Assembly (NCBI RefSeq): GCF_001423405.1
Contig: NZ_LMNS01000001.1
Location: 124,500 to 188,499 of the forward strand
Direction of reading: 5' to 3'
Origin: Methylobacterium sp. Leaf123
GTDB lineage: Bacteria > Pseudomonadota > Alphaproteobacteria > Rhizobiales > Beijerinckiaceae
Length of the DNA stretch: 64,000 nucleotides
Position numbers and translations under genes: made by a program. Positions 20,125-29,149 of the stretch are shown piece after piece. Position 1 is the first letter of the stretch. Every line of letters begins with the position of its first letter. The notes under the pieces were generated by a model. The model saw only the letters and a list, made by a program, of their open reading frames with translations, did not search any database and had not been told where the DNA came from.

Positions 20125-21057
20125 ATGCAGCTCACCGGACTCCACCACGTCACCGCCATCACGGCGCAGGCGGCCGACAACCTCGCCTTCTACACCCGCG
20201 TGCTGGGGCTCCGGCTCGTGAAGAAGACCGTCAATCAGGACGACGTCTCGGCCTACCACTTGTTCTACGCCGATGGCCGGGCCTCGCCCGGCACCGACAT
20301 CACCTTCTTCGATTGGCCCGCACCTGCCGAGCGGCGCGGCACCGACAGCATCTCACGCACCCTGCTGCGCGTCGGGGGAGCGGAGAGCTTCGCGTGGTGG
20401 CGCGAGCATCTCGCCCGTCAGGGCGTAAATCACCATCCGGCGATCGAGCGGGACGGGCGCCTCACCCTCGATTTTGAGGACGGCGAGGGCCAGCGCCTCA
20501 GCCTCGTGGATGATGGCGGCGTGGGACCGGCGCATCCCTGGGCGGGCAGCCCGGTGCCGCCCGAGCATCAGATCCGGGGGCTTGGCCCGATTCGCCTCAC
20601 GGTCTCGCAGCCCGAGCGCACCGCAGCCGTGCTGACGCAGGTCCTCGGTTTCCGGCGCGCCCGGACCTTCGAACTGCCCGAGGGCGAGGTGACGGTGTTC
20701 GAGACCGGGGAGGGCGGTCCCGCCGCGGAGGTCCAGCTTCTGAAAGGGACGGGCCCACAGGCCCGCCAGGGCGCGGGCGCCGTCCACCACGTCGCCTTCC
20801 GCATCCCGGACACCGATTATGATGCCTGGGCCGATCGCCTGAAGCAGCGCCGCGTCCCCTCCAGCGGCCCCGTCGATCGCTACTACTTCCGCAGCCTCTA
20901 TTTCCGCGAGCCGAACGGCATCCTGTTCGAGATCGCCACCGACGGGCCGGGCTTCGCCACCGACGAGACGATGGAATCGCTCGGTGAGCGTCTCGCGCTG
21001 CCGCCCTTCCTCGAACCGCGCCGGGCGGAGATCGAAGCGGGCTTGAAGCCGCTGTAA
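20125..21057 (+). CDS. Ring-cleaving-dioxygenase-like glyoxalase-fold protein
   Basis: A 310-residue protein with two vicinal-oxygen-chelate modules (residues 1-130 and 150-290), of the type annotated ring-cleaving dioxygenase or MhqO-like in quinone detoxification. Metal ligands fitting the fold are H7 or H8 in [11 protein letters not shown]214 in [10 protein letters not shown] and a C-terminal glutamate in [12 protein letters not shown]. Start 20125 gives the family N-terminus [10 protein letters not shown]. Cytoplasmic, monocistronic, after the M16 terminator. The family assignment is good; the substrate is unproven. Confidence 0.88.
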   Translation: MQLTGLHHVTAITAQAADNLAFYTRVLGLRLVKKTVNQDDVSAYHLFYADGRASPGTDITFFDWPAPAERRGTDSISRTLLRVGGAESFAWWREHLARQGVNHHPAIERDGRLTLDFEDGEGQRLSLVDDGGVGPAHPWAGSPVPPEHQIRGLGPIRLTVSQPERTAAVLTQVLGFRRARTFELPEGEVTVFETGEGGPAAEVQLLKGTGPQARQGAGAVHHVAFRIPDTDYDAWADRLKQRRVPSSGPVDRYYFRSLYFREPNGILFEIATDGPGFATDETMESLGERLALPPFLEPRRAEIEAGLKPL

Positions 21058-21226
21058 GTCCAGCCGGCGATGCGCTCCCGCCGGGGCAGGCATGCGCCGG
21101 ATTCAAGAACAGTTCCAGGCAAAGTCACATTCCAACCGCTGTGGCAGCGCTGCGTCTTGACGCGGATGCTGCGACTGCGAGAAGAGCCCCGTTTCGTCGC
21201 TTCCAGAATCGGGAAACCCGCGGCCG

Positions 21227-22000
21227 ATGAGCAAGTACAACGAGGAGCGCGTCCTCTCCGTCCATCACTGGACCGACACGCTCTTCTCCTTCCGCACGAC
21301 GCGCGATCCCTCGTTCCGCTTCCGCAACGGCGAGTTCACGATGATCGGCATCGAGGTCGAGGGCCGGCCGCTGCTGCGCGCGTACTCGGTGGTCTCGGCC
21401 AATTACGAGGAGGAACTCGAGTTCTTCTCGATCAAGGTGCCGAACGGCCCGCTGACCTCGAAGCTCCAGCACCTCAAGGTCGGCGATCCGATCATGATCG
21501 GCAAGAAGCCGACCGGCACGCTCGTGCTCGACAACCTCCTGCCCGGCAAGAACCTCTATCTGCTCGGCACCGGCACGGGGCTCGCCCCCTTCCTGTCGAT
21601 CATCAAGGATCCTGAGACCTACGACCGCTTCGAGAAGGTCGTGCTGATCCATGGCTGCCGTCAGGTGCAGGAACTGGCCTATGGCGAGACCATCACCGAG
21701 ACGCTGCCGAAGCACGAATTCCTCGGCGAGATGATCGCCAACCAGCTGATCTACTACCCCACGGTCACGCGTGAGCCGTTCCGCAACCGCGGCCGGATCA
21801 CCGACCTGATGACCTCGGGCAAGCTGTTCGAGGATATCGGCCTGCCGAACATGTCGATCGAGAACGACCGCTTCATGCTGTGCGGAAGCCCTGAGATGAT
21901 CAAGGACACCCGCGAGCTGCTGACCGGCCTCGGCTACGAGGAGGGCAACCACGGCGAGGCGGCCCACTACGTGATCGAGAAGGCCTTCGTCGAGAAGTAG
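21227..22000 (+). CDS. fpr: Ferredoxin–NADP+ reductase
   Basis: A 257-residue FAD enzyme that moves electrons between NADPH and ferredoxin or flavodoxin. The FAD motif LLRAYSVVSA (RxYS) is at residues 46-55, and the NADP-binding loop LGTGTGLAPFLSII starts near residue 107. LCGSPEMI is the later NADP contact. The C-terminus ends AFVEK, as in the alphaproteobacterial subclass, rather than in an aromatic residue as in plant enzymes. Monocistronic. Confidence 0.96.
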   Translation: MSKYNEERVLSVHHWTDTLFSFRTTRDPSFRFRNGEFTMIGIEVEGRPLLRAYSVVSANYEEELEFFSIKVPNGPLTSKLQHLKVGDPIMIGKKPTGTLVLDNLLPGKNLYLLGTGTGLAPFLSIIKDPETYDRFEKVVLIHGCRQVQELAYGETITETLPKHEFLGEMIANQLIYYPTVTREPFRNRGRITDLMTSGKLFEDIGLPNMSIENDRFMLCGSPEMIKDTRELLTGLGYEEGNHGEAAHYVIEKAFVEK

Positions 22001-22045
22001 GCCTTGCGACAGTGAGCGGCCGGGCTCGGCCGCTCCTGCTCACGC

Positions 22046-22149
22046 CCTCATCCGGAGGGGCTGCGAAGCCGCCTCGAAGGGGGGCCAGACACCGCGTGGA
22101 AACTGGGTGATCCTTCAAGGCCCGCTGTCGCCGCCACCTCAGGACGAGG
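22046..22149. repeat. Palindromic intergenic repeat, family A, copy 4 (diverged)
   Basis: The right arm CACCTCAGGACGAGG (22135-22149) is intact. The left arm CCTCATCCGGAGGGG is degraded. The inner GCCTCGAAGG and CCTTCAAGGC still pair with one mismatch. It lies between fpr and bioD. Confidence 0.75.
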
Positions 22150-22196
22150 GCGCGGGTGGGACAACACCGCGTTTGTGCCCGAGCGATCCGCACGCC

Positions 22197-22874
22197 ATGC
22201 CTCTGCCCGCCCTGTTCGTCGTCGGCGCCGGCACCGAGATCGGCAAGACCTACACCACCGCCGCCCTCGTTCGCCGGCTGCGCGGCCAGGGCCGGCGGGT
22301 GCGGGCGCTGAAGCCGCTCGCGAGCGGCGTTCCCCCGCTTGACCATCCCGATTTCGCCGAGAGCGACACCGGCCGCCTGCTCGCGGCGCAGGGGCTCGCG
22401 GTCACGGCCGAAACGGTCGCAGCCTGCTCGCCCTGGCGCTTTGCTGCGCCGCTGGCGCCCGACCTCGCCGCCGCCCGCGAGGGGCGCAGCCTCGCGCTGC
22501 CTGAGCTGGTCGCGTGGTGTGCCGCGCGTCTGGCCGAGGCCGGTGACGCTGAGACCGTGGTGATCGAGGGGGTCGGCGGTCTGATGAGCCCGATCACCGA
22601 GGACGCCACCGGCCTCGACTGGCTGACATCACAGGACATTCCGGCGCTGCTCGTATCCGGCAGCTATCTCGGCGCGATCAGCCACGCGCTGACGGCGGTC
22701 GAGACGCTGCGCGCGCATGGCATCCCGCTCGTCGGGATCGTCGTCAGCGAGAGCGAGGGCGCGCCGGTCCCGGTCGAGACGGTGGCCGGGCAGATCGCGC
22801 GGCGCGCGCGCGCGCCCGTCGGCTGCCTGTGCCGGGGAGGGGACTTTCCCGAAAATCTCCCCGGGATTGCCTGA
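22197..22874 (+). CDS. bioD: Dethiobiotin synthase
   Basis: A 225-residue ATP-dependent ligase that closes the ureido ring of dethiobiotin from 7,8-diaminopelargonate and CO2, the penultimate step of biotin synthesis. The P-loop is VVGAGTEIGKTYTT with K17. The LKPLASG segment binds the diamine substrate, and VVIEGVGGLMSPI is the second phosphate-binding motif. Start 22197 fits the P-loop spacing. No other bio gene is adjacent, so the pathway must be split. It ends 6 bases before a convergent gene. Confidence 0.95.
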   Translation: MPLPALFVVGAGTEIGKTYTTAALVRRLRGQGRRVRALKPLASGVPPLDHPDFAESDTGRLLAAQGLAVTAETVAACSPWRFAAPLAPDLAAAREGRSLALPELVAWCAARLAEAGDAETVVIEGVGGLMSPITEDATGLDWLTSQDIPALLVSGSYLGAISHALTAVETLRAHGIPLVGIVVSESEGAPVPVETVAGQIARRARAPVGCLCRGGDFPENLPGIA

Positions 22875-22880
22875 GGCGGT

Positions 22881-23246
22881 TTACCGGCCGGAGCCGCCGC
22901 GCTCCTTCGGCGCCTTCGGCTCGCGGGATTCCTGGATCTCCTCGGCCTTCTCCTCGTCGGTGTCGCTGCTGCGCTTGATCGTGTCGTCGGGCTTGGCGGC
23001 CAGACCCTTCACGATGGCGACGAGGCGGTTGCATTCTTCCGGGAAGCCGTAGGATTCGAGCACGATCGCCGCGTCGCGCAGCGTCCGCAGGTCGCGCACG
23101 ATCTGGGCGTTCTTGGTTTGTTGAAGCTCTTTCTTGGCCGCGATCGTCGGTTCGAGCCCGGTATCCTCGACATTGCATTCGGCTCGGGCCCCCGGCATCG
23201 CGGCGAGCATCAGGAAGGCGCAGGCGATCAGGCGACGCATGGTCAC
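22881..23246 (-). CDS. Small exported protein of unknown function
   Basis: A 121-residue protein with a signal peptide (residues 1-22, LIACAFLMLAAMPGARA). The mature domain is helical with two cysteines, C24 and the one in FPEECNRLV, likely disulfide-bonded. The last 35 residues are charged and disordered (DTDEEKAEEIQESREPKAPK). No family is recognised. It lies 28 bases downstream of the response regulator on the same strand and may be co-transcribed. Confidence 0.65.
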   Translation of the reverse strand: MTMRRLIACAFLMLAAMPGARAECNVEDTGLEPTIAAKKELQQTKNAQIVRDLRTLRDAAIVLESYGFPEECNRLVAIVKGLAAKPDDTIKRSSDTDEEKAEEIQESREPKAPKERGGSGR

Positions 23247-23274
23247 GTCTCGTATGGGTTGAGGGCGGGGAAAT

Positions 23275-23694
23275 TCAGCCGCGGTGGCGCAGCAGGTCGT
23301 TGGTCACGGCCACGAGCTGCGCGGCGCGGTAGGGCTTGGGCATGAACACGGATTCGTTCACCGCCTCGGCGGAGGAGAGGCCGTCGCGGCCGCCGGAGGT
23401 GTAGACCACCGGCAGGCGCGGCAGGCTGCGCCGGGCGCTGCGGGCGAGCGCGATGCCGTTCGTGTTGCGGGCCAGATCGATATCGGTGAAGAGCAGGTCC
23501 ACGTGCTCGCTCGACAGGATCGCCTCTGCCTCCTCTGCATCGGCGGCGGTCAGCACCCGGTAGCCTTCGTCGAGCAGCGCCTCGACGGCCAGCTCGCAGA
23601 CGAAGGACTCGTCCTCGACCACGAGGATCGTGTCGGCGTGGCGCGCCAGGGAGAATGGCGGCAGGGCAGCGGGGACGCAGGCGAAGGGGATCAT
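23275..23694 (-). CDS. Single-domain response regulator
   Basis: A 139-residue receiver domain with no output domain. The acidic pair is E27-D28 (VVEDES), the phosphoacceptor is D71 in LLFTDIDLARNTNG, the switch Thr/Ser is in VVYTSGGRD and the conserved lysine is K120 in FMPKPYR. Such stand-alone receivers act as phosphate shuttles or bind partners in alphaproteobacterial stress and cell-cycle circuits. No histidine kinase is adjacent. Start ATG 23694 leaves a 20-residue leader; upstream in-frame codons are not family-like. The upstream region shares a 14-bp palindrome with the divergent YoaK gene. Confidence 0.9.
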   Translation of the reverse strand: MIPFACVPAALPPFSLARHADTILVVEDESFVCELAVEALLDEGYRVLTAADAEEAEAILSSEHVDLLFTDIDLARNTNGIALARSARRSLPRLPVVYTSGGRDGLSSAEAVNESVFMPKPYRAAQLVAVTNDLLRHRG

Positions 23695-23808
23695 GGCAGA
23701 ACTCCAACTCACCCGTGCTCGGACAACAGCCGAGCTTGCGGATCGCCGGACCAACGGGACCGTGAAGGGCCTCGTTCACCGTGATTGCTTCGATTTGCGC
23801 GCATTTGG

Positions 23809-23822
23809 TAACCGATCGGTTA
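23809..23822. promoter_or_regulatory. 14-bp perfect palindrome between response regulator and YoaK gene
   Basis: TAACCGATCGGTTA reads the same on both strands and sits midway between the two divergent genes. It resembles but does not match the CtrA box, since the TTAA spacing is off by one. It is a candidate operator for a dimeric regulator. Confidence 0.4.
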
Positions 23823-23886
23823 ACCTTGACGGTAGGGTGCAGGAACTGCTTTCGGTCGCGCCCGATGCGATGACGCGCCTAACCCC

Positions 23887-24636
23887 TTGTCGGATGAGGC
23901 CGTCTTTCGCCCCCGCACCCGCCCGCCTTTCGAAGAGCGCCTTAACGATCGTGCCGACCCCGTGACCCGACCCTGGCAGATTGGCTTCGGCGTCGTGCTC
24001 ACGGCGCTCGCCGGATTCGTGGACGCGCTCGGCTTCATCCGGCTCGGCGGCCTCTACACCTCGCTCATGAGCGGGAACACGACGCAGCTTGCCGTCTCGC
24101 TGGGCCATGGCGAGCCGCTCGGGGCGGTTTTGCCGGCGCTGCTGATCGGCGCCTTCCTCGTCGGCGCGGTCTCGGGGGGCGCCATCGCCGCCCTGTGCCC
24201 GCCGCGCTGGGTCACGCCCGCGGTGCTCGGCCTGGAAGCCGTTGCCCTGACGGCGGCGGTCGCCATGGCGGCCGAGCACGCCCATGTCGGCGTGGCCTCG
24301 CTGTTCCTGGCGCTCGCCATGGGCGGGCAGAACGCGGTGCTCGCCCATGTTCAGGGCTTTCGCGCCGGCACCACCTTCGTCACGGGCGCGCTGTTCGCGT
24401 TCGGGCAGAAGGCGGCGCTGGCGCTGGCCGGGCGGGGGCCACGATGGGGCTGGGTCGGCGATGGCTCGGTCTGGCTTGCGCTTCTCGTCGGGGCGGTTGC
24501 GGGCACGCTCGCGCATGCGCATCTCGGAATCGCAGCCCTGGCGATTCCCGCTTGTGTGACGGCCGGGCTATGCCTTGCCGCGACCCTGTTCACTCTGGCG
24601 TACCGGCGCTCGCCCGTGACGCTGACCAAGATCTGA
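23887..24636 (+). CDS. YoaK/DUF1275 family membrane protein
   Basis: A 249-residue inner-membrane protein with six to seven hydrophobic helices. The family motifs are GFVDALGFIRLGGLYTSLMS, directly followed by GNTT, then AMGGQNAVLAHVQG and VTGALFAFGQKAAL. Its function is not established; members are treated as putative transporters. The start is uncertain: TTG 23887 gives a 25-residue hydrophilic leader, and GTG 23962 would begin immediately before the conserved TRPWQIGF. It ends 17 bases before the WD40 gene. Confidence 0.85.
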   Translation: MSDEAVFRPRTRPPFEERLNDRADPVTRPWQIGFGVVLTALAGFVDALGFIRLGGLYTSLMSGNTTQLAVSLGHGEPLGAVLPALLIGAFLVGAVSGGAIAALCPPRWVTPAVLGLEAVALTAAVAMAAEHAHVGVASLFLALAMGGQNAVLAHVQGFRAGTTFVTGALFAFGQKAALALAGRGPRWGWVGDGSVWLALLVGAVAGTLAHAHLGIAALAIPACVTAGLCLAATLFTLAYRRSPVTLTKI

Positions 24637-24653
24637 AGGAAGAATCCTCCGGC

Positions 24654-25661
24654 ATGAGCGCCTCCGCTCCCTCCCTCACCGACCACGTCGCGGATATCGC
24701 CGCCGGCGCGCATGTCACCGCCGCCCACTGGCTCAAGGGGACCTTGGCGCTGGCGCTCGCCGATGGCGGCGTGCTGCTGGCCCGTGACGGCGCGACCGAG
24801 ACCGTTCCCGCCCACCCGGATAGCGGCATCCTCGTGGCGGCCAGCGACGGCGCCCGGCTCGTGAGCGGGGGCGACGACGGCCGCGTGGTCGCGACAGATG
24901 CGGACGGCCGATCGAGCGAGCTGGCGCGAGCCAAGAACGGCGCCTGGATCGACGCGCTGGCGCTCCACGGCGACGGCTCGTTCGCCTTCGCCTCGGGACG
25001 GACCATCATCGCCCGCGACGCCAAGGGCCGCGAGAAGACCTTCACCGCGCCCACCACCGGTCGGGGCCTCGCCTTCGCGCCGAAGGGCTACCGGCTGGCG
25101 GTGGCGCACTACAACGGCGTGAGCCTCTGGTACCCGAACCTCGAGACGCCGCCCGAATTCATCGAGTGGAAGGGCTCGCATCTCGATGTGACGTGGTCGC
25201 TCGATGGCCGCTTCGTCGTCTCGACCATGCAGGAGAACGCGCTGCATGGCTGGCGCCTCCAGCCCGACCGCGGCCATATGCGGATGTCGGGCTATCCCGC
25301 CAAGGTGCGCTCGCTCTCGTGGTCGGCGGACGGCAAGTGGCTCGCCACCAGCGGTGCCGAGGCCGCCATCGTCTGGCCGTTCGACTCGAAGGAGGGCCCC
25401 ACCGGCAAGGCCCCGCGGGAATGCGGCGTGCGGCCGGCACGGGTCTCGCAGGTCGCCTTCCATCCGAAGGCACCCGTCCTGGCGATCGGCTACGAGGATG
25501 GCTGCGTGCTGCTGGTGCGCTTCTCCGACGCCTCGGAGCTGCTGGTGCGCCCGGCGGTGAAGTGCAGCGCGATTTCGGCGCTCGCCTGGGATCCGGCCGG
25601 CGCCCGCCTTGCCTTCGGCTGCGCCGACGGGCAGGCCGGCCTGCTCACCCTGCCGGCCTGA
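24654..25661 (+). CDS. WD40 repeat protein (cytoplasmic beta-propeller)
   Basis: A 335-residue protein built of about seven WD40-like blades. Recognisable repeats include LVSGGDDGRVVATDADG, VTWSLDGRFVVSTMQENALH, LSWSADGKWLATSGAEAAIVW and LAWDPAGARLAFGCADGQ. No signal peptide or membrane segment. Such propellers are scaffolds for protein complexes. The ATG has an AAGGAAG ribosome binding site and lies 17 bases after the YoaK gene. I recall similar WD40 proteins beside CobW-type GTPases in related bacteria, but none is present here. Confidence 0.85.
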   Translation: MSASAPSLTDHVADIAAGAHVTAAHWLKGTLALALADGGVLLARDGATETVPAHPDSGILVAASDGARLVSGGDDGRVVATDADGRSSELARAKNGAWIDALALHGDGSFAFASGRTIIARDAKGREKTFTAPTTGRGLAFAPKGYRLAVAHYNGVSLWYPNLETPPEFIEWKGSHLDVTWSLDGRFVVSTMQENALHGWRLQPDRGHMRMSGYPAKVRSLSWSADGKWLATSGAEAAIVWPFDSKEGPTGKAPRECGVRPARVSQVAFHPKAPVLAIGYEDGCVLLVRFSDASELLVRPAVKCSAISALAWDPAGARLAFGCADGQAGLLTLPA

Positions 25662-25671
25662 CGCCCGCGCG

Positions 25672-25932
25672 GTGGGTCTGTTCGGACGCGCTCCGAAGCC
25701 CGACGCCGCCGCCCGGCGGCGGGTGGAGGCGTGGCTGCGGGCGGCGGGCGGCTACGGCCCGGAGACGGCGATGAGCGTGAGCGAGATCGTCTGTACCGAT
25801 CCGGCCTGTCCCGGCACCGAGACCGTGGTTCTGCTGTTCTCTCCCGGCCAGAAGACGCGGGCGGTGAAGATCGCCGGGGCGCTCGACGCCCTGAGCGAGG
25901 CGGATGTGGCGGCCGCCCTCGGCCAAGATTGA
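25672..25932 (+). CDS. Conserved small protein after the WD40 gene
   Basis: An 86-residue protein starting with GTG, 10 bases after the WD40 stop. Its core, ICVTDPACPG-like in the actual order EIVCTDPACPGTETVVLL, has two cysteines spaced CxxxxC that may bind a metal or form a disulfide. It is followed by KTRAVKIAGALDALSEADV. The GTG start was chosen for operon spacing; the frame is open upstream into the WD40 gene. I recall homologues in Hyphomicrobiales, sometimes labelled as nitrate-reductase-related without support. Function unknown. Confidence 0.65.
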   Translation: MGLFGRAPKPDAAARRRVEAWLRAAGGYGPETAMSVSEIVCTDPACPGTETVVLLFSPGQKTRAVKIAGALDALSEADVAAALGQD

Positions 25933-25998
25933 GCTGCGGCCCTCCCCGGGGCCGCGGATTGCCCTACAAACCGGGTGGCCCCCGCAAAGGAAGTTTTG

Positions 25999-26529
25999 AT
26001 GTTCCGTGTCGTCCGAACGCTCGGCCTCGCCTTCGGATTGCTCGCGGCGGTCATCGCCGCGCAGGCACCGGAATTCGCCCAGCAATACACCCAGCGCCTC
26101 GGCGGGGCCCTGGACGAGCTACGCCGCGCCATCGCCTCCCTCGATGCCGACGCCCAGGCCACGGGCCGCAGCCGTGACGAGGCTCTGGCGCTGCTGCGGA
26201 CCAACCCGGATGCCTTCATCGCCCGGCGCGGTGAATCGGCCCGGGCCGATGTCGAGCGGCTGAAGCGGCTGGAGGCGCAGAAGCTCGCCCTCGACACGGC
26301 GGCGAGCCCGCTCGGGCGCCTCAGCGTGATGGCCCGCGACCCCGACATGAACATCGCACGCGCCACCTATCGCGACTACCAGCCGGCGGTGCCGACCACG
26401 GCGGACGGCCTCGTCGCCGGCCTGCTCGGCTTCTTCGCCGCCTGGGGTGGTTGGCGCGTCACGAGCGATGTCGGCCGTCATCTCGCCCGCCGTCGGCGTC
26501 GCATGCGGGCCGAGGCGACGCCCGTTTGA
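25999..26529 (+). CDS. DUF2937 family membrane protein
   Basis: A 176-residue protein. One N-terminal membrane segment or uncleaved signal (RTLGLAFGLLAAVIAAQ) is followed by the family hallmark APEFAQQYTQRLGGALDELR. A long helical region leads to a second membrane segment near residues 130-148 (GLVAGLLGFFAAWGGW) and an arginine-rich cytoplasmic tail. ATG 25999 has an AAAGGAAG ribosome binding site. Function of DUF2937 is unknown. A family B hairpin follows. Confidence 0.85.
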   Translation: MFRVVRTLGLAFGLLAAVIAAQAPEFAQQYTQRLGGALDELRRAIASLDADAQATGRSRDEALALLRTNPDAFIARRGESARADVERLKRLEAQKLALDTAASPLGRLSVMARDPDMNIARATYRDYQPAVPTTADGLVAGLLGFFAAWGGWRVTSDVGRHLARRRRRMRAEATPV

Positions 26530-26564
26530 TGCAAGCCCGGCATTGATCCGAGCTCTCTGGACTT

Positions 26565-26610
26565 GCATCGTCGTTTTCCCGAAAGCCGCGAACCCCTTTC
26601 GGGACGATGC
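26565..26610. repeat. Intergenic hairpin repeat, family B, copy 1
   Basis: GCATCGTC (26565) leads into CCCGAAAG, and CTTTCGGGACGATGC closes the stem at 26610. GCATCGTCCCGAAAG-type arms recur at 32488, 39622, 46245 and 50460. Confidence 0.75.
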
Positions 26611-26715
26611 GCTCGTGTGTTGCAGCGCCTCTACAGCCCGGCCCTCCGGCCTGCACTAGGTGTAGGCTAAGCGCCCGCACTCCGCAGGGGCGCCGGATCC
26701 GGTCCTTCCTCGATC

Positions 26716-27948
26716 ATGCCGCGTCCCCCGACCACGACCGTCGATCCCGCCCTCGACGCGGCGGCCCTGCTGCGCCGCATCGGCTTCTTCGGCCTGTTCG
26801 TGGTGCTGCCGGTCGCCGCGCAGGTCTCCCGCCGCGCCACCGTGGTGCTGGCACCCATCGCCGTCGTCCTGCTGATCACCGCGAGCGCCATCGACCAGCA
26901 TCAGCGGGCCATCGGCCCAGCCCTGAAGCGGCTGCTGACCGCGCCGTCCTTCCTGGCCGGCATGCTGGTGGTGTTCTGGTCGGCCCTGTCGCTGGTCTGG
27001 ACGCCGTTTCCCGGACCGGCGAGCGAGCGGCTGGCCAACCTCATCGCTACCGTGGTGATGACGCTGCTGGCCTATCTCGCGCTGCCAGACCGGATGCGCT
27101 CGGCCAACCTCTACCTGCTGCCGCTCGGCGTCGGCGCGGCGGCCATCGTCGCGATCCTGATCAATCTCGTCGGCGACGCGATGCTCAAGGACAACCCGGA
27201 CGGCGACAGCGCCCTGGAGCGCGGCGCGGTGCTGCTGGCGCTGCTGGCTTGGCCCGCCGTGGCGTGGCTGCGCTCGCGCCGCCGCGACCTGGGCTCGCTC
27301 GTCGTGGTCGTGCTGGTCGCGGGCGCGCTGCTGCTGGCACCGGGCGTGACCGCCCTGTTCGCGCTGGCCGTCGGCGCACTCGCCTTCGCCCTGACCCATT
27401 GGCGCCTGTCGCTCGGCGTGCGCGTCACCGCCCTCACCGCGGCCGGCCTGCTCGTGGCCGCGCCGTTGCTGCCGTTCCTCGCGCGTCCCATCGGCATCGC
27501 CCTGTTCGGCCCCGTGGCGCCCGGCGTGCTGGCGCTCAAGGCGTGGCAGAAGGTCGTCACTTTGGAGCCGGTGCGCTTGGTCACGGGCCACGGCCTTGAA
27601 ACCGCCCTGCGCGGAAAAATCTTCGGCATCCTGCCGATCAATGCGCCGACCACGATGCTGTTCGAGTTCTGGTACGAACTCGGCATCGTCGGCGCCTTCG
27701 CGGCGGCCTTCGCCCTCTACGGTGCGATCCACCGCGCGGGCCGCGATGCCACGGTGCTGGCGCCTTGCGCCATGGCGGCCTTCGCGACGGCGTTTGCCAT
27801 CGGCTGCGTCGGCGTCGGCCTCACCACGATCTGGTGGTTGACCACGCTCGCGCTCACGATCCTCACCTTTGTGGCGATCGAGCGCGGACAGTTCCGCTCC
27901 CGCCGGCCCAAGGTCGGGCTGATCCCGCGCCTGCCCGCGCGGGGCTGA
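26716..27948 (+). CDS. O-antigen-ligase-like polytopic membrane protein
   Basis: A 410-residue inner-membrane protein with about ten hydrophobic helices. Between helices near the C-terminus is a periplasmic loop with VRLVTGHGLETALRGKIFG and NAPTTMLFEFWYELGIVGAF, which matches the Wzy/WaaL ligase pattern. The HG pair in the large loop and the (P)TMLFEFWYELGI motif are typical of polysaccharide polymerases and ligases. It probably joins surface sugar chains, but no polysaccharide gene cluster is near. Monocistronic; converges on the zincin gene, 4 bases away. Confidence 0.8.
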   Translation: MPRPPTTTVDPALDAAALLRRIGFFGLFVVLPVAAQVSRRATVVLAPIAVVLLITASAIDQHQRAIGPALKRLLTAPSFLAGMLVVFWSALSLVWTPFPGPASERLANLIATVVMTLLAYLALPDRMRSANLYLLPLGVGAAAIVAILINLVGDAMLKDNPDGDSALERGAVLLALLAWPAVAWLRSRRRDLGSLVVVVLVAGALLLAPGVTALFALAVGALAFALTHWRLSLGVRVTALTAAGLLVAAPLLPFLARPIGIALFGPVAPGVLALKAWQKVVTLEPVRLVTGHGLETALRGKIFGILPINAPTTMLFEFWYELGIVGAFAAAFALYGAIHRAGRDATVLAPCAMAAFATAFAIGCVGVGLTTIWWLTTLALTILTFVAIERGQFRSRRPKVGLIPRLPARG

Positions 27949-27952
27949 CGCC

Positions 27953-28393
27953 TCAGGCTTTGGTCGCTTCGATCGCGTCGGCGGCCGCCTCGATACCGGC
28001 CATGTCGTCGTCGGAGAGGCCGAAATGGTGGCCGATCTCGTGGACGAGGACATGGGTGACGAGGTGGCCCAGCGTCTCGTCGTGCTCGGCCCAGTAATCG
28101 AGCAGCGGCCGGCGATAGAGCCAGACGGCGTTGGGCATCTGCCCCGTGGCGACCTCGCCCGCCTGCGCCAGCCCGATGCCGCGGAACAGGCCGAGCAGGT
28201 CGAATTCCGACTCGCAGCCCATCTCGGTCAGGGTCTCGTCGTCGGGGAAATCATCGACATGGATGCGCACGGCCGCGCAGAGTGCGCGGAATTCCTCCGG
28301 CAGGGCGGCGAAGGCGGCGTCGGCCAGGGCCTCGATCTCGGCCAGAGTCGGGGCCTTCGCCTCGGCCCAGTGGACCGCAGCCGCGTCGCTCAC
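27953..28393 (-). CDS. Zincin-like metallopeptidase family protein
   Basis: A 146-residue single-domain protein with HVLVHEIGHHFGLSDDDM: the HExxH zinc site at 118-122 and a downstream aspartate, as in minimal zincins (Zincin_1 family). MPNAVWLYRRPLLDYWAEH is the conserved family stretch. Catalytic activity has not been shown for most members. It starts with GTG, and GTGA overlaps the TGA of the upstream nucleotidase gene (28390-28393), so the two are translationally coupled. Confidence 0.9.
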   Translation of the reverse strand: MSDAAAVHWAEAKAPTLAEIEALADAAFAALPEEFRALCAAVRIHVDDFPDDETLTEMGCESEFDLLGLFRGIGLAQAGEVATGQMPNAVWLYRRPLLDYWAEHDETLGHLVTHVLVHEIGHHFGLSDDDMAGIEAAADAIEATKA

Positions 28394-29136
28394 GGCGCGG
28401 CGGGCTCGGGCGGGACCACCGGCAGCACGCAGCGCACCAGGAAGGACGCCAAGTCGCTGGTGATGTGATCGATATGCGGCTCCTGCACCGCCTCCTGCTC
28501 GAACAGCTCGCGGAACGGGTCGGGCGTCGGCGGCACGACCAGCACGGTCGCCATGCCGAGGTCGTGCGGCACCACGAGGTTGCGGGCGATGTCCTCGAAT
28601 AGGGCCGAGCGCCGGGGATCGACGCCGTGGCGCAGGAGGAAGCGCTCGTAGGTGCCGCGGTCGGGCTTGGGGATGAAGTCGGCGTCGGCGATGTCGAACA
28701 CGTCCTCGAAATGGTCGAGGATGCCGAGCTTGTCCGCGACGCGTTCCGCATGGCGGCGCGATCCGTTGGTGAGGATCAGCTTGCGCCCCGGCAAATGCTC
28801 GATGGCCCTGCCGAGGGCTTCGTCGAGCTTGATCGTCGAGTGGTCGATATCGTGGGCAAAATCGAGGAAGTCGTGCGGATCGACCCCTTCCTCCACCATC
28901 AGCGCTTTCAGGGTGGTGCCGTAGCGATGGTAGAAATGCTTCTGCAGGGCGCGCGCCGAGATCGCGTCGAGGCCGTAGAGCCGCATGACGTAGAGCGTGA
29001 TCCGCTCGTCCACCTGCGGCCAGACCCGTGCGTCGCTCGGGTAGAGCGTGTTGTCGAGATCGAACACCCAGGTATCGACGTGGGAGAACCCGCGGGCGTC
29101 GGAGGTGGTGAAGTGGCTCTCGCCGGGAAGGAGCAA
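28390..29136 (-). CDS. HAD pyrimidine 5'-nucleotidase
   Basis: A 248-residue HAD phosphatase of the pyrimidine 5'-nucleotidase type. Motif I is FDLDNTLYPSD (nucleophile and acid Asp), motif II is LILTNGSRRH, the motif III lysine is in FIPKPDR, and motif IV is LFEDIARNLVVPHD. It probably dephosphorylates UMP/CMP or related metabolites. The start is unusual: no ATG or GTG precedes motif I in frame after argB. TTG 29136, just past the argB terminator, gives a normal length; TTG 29202 is an alternative. An argB followed by this gene is a common Hyphomicrobiales order. Confidence 0.88.
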   Translation of the reverse strand: MLLPGESHFTTSDARGFSHVDTWVFDLDNTLYPSDARVWPQVDERITLYVMRLYGLDAISARALQKHFYHRYGTTLKALMVEEGVDPHDFLDFAHDIDHSTIKLDEALGRAIEHLPGRKLILTNGSRRHAERVADKLGILDHFEDVFDIADADFIPKPDRGTYERFLLRHGVDPRRSALFEDIARNLVVPHDLGMATVLVVPPTPDPFRELFEQEAVQEPHIDHITSDLASFLVRCVLPVVPPEPAAP

Positions 29137-29149
29137 GGGAAGCGGACGC

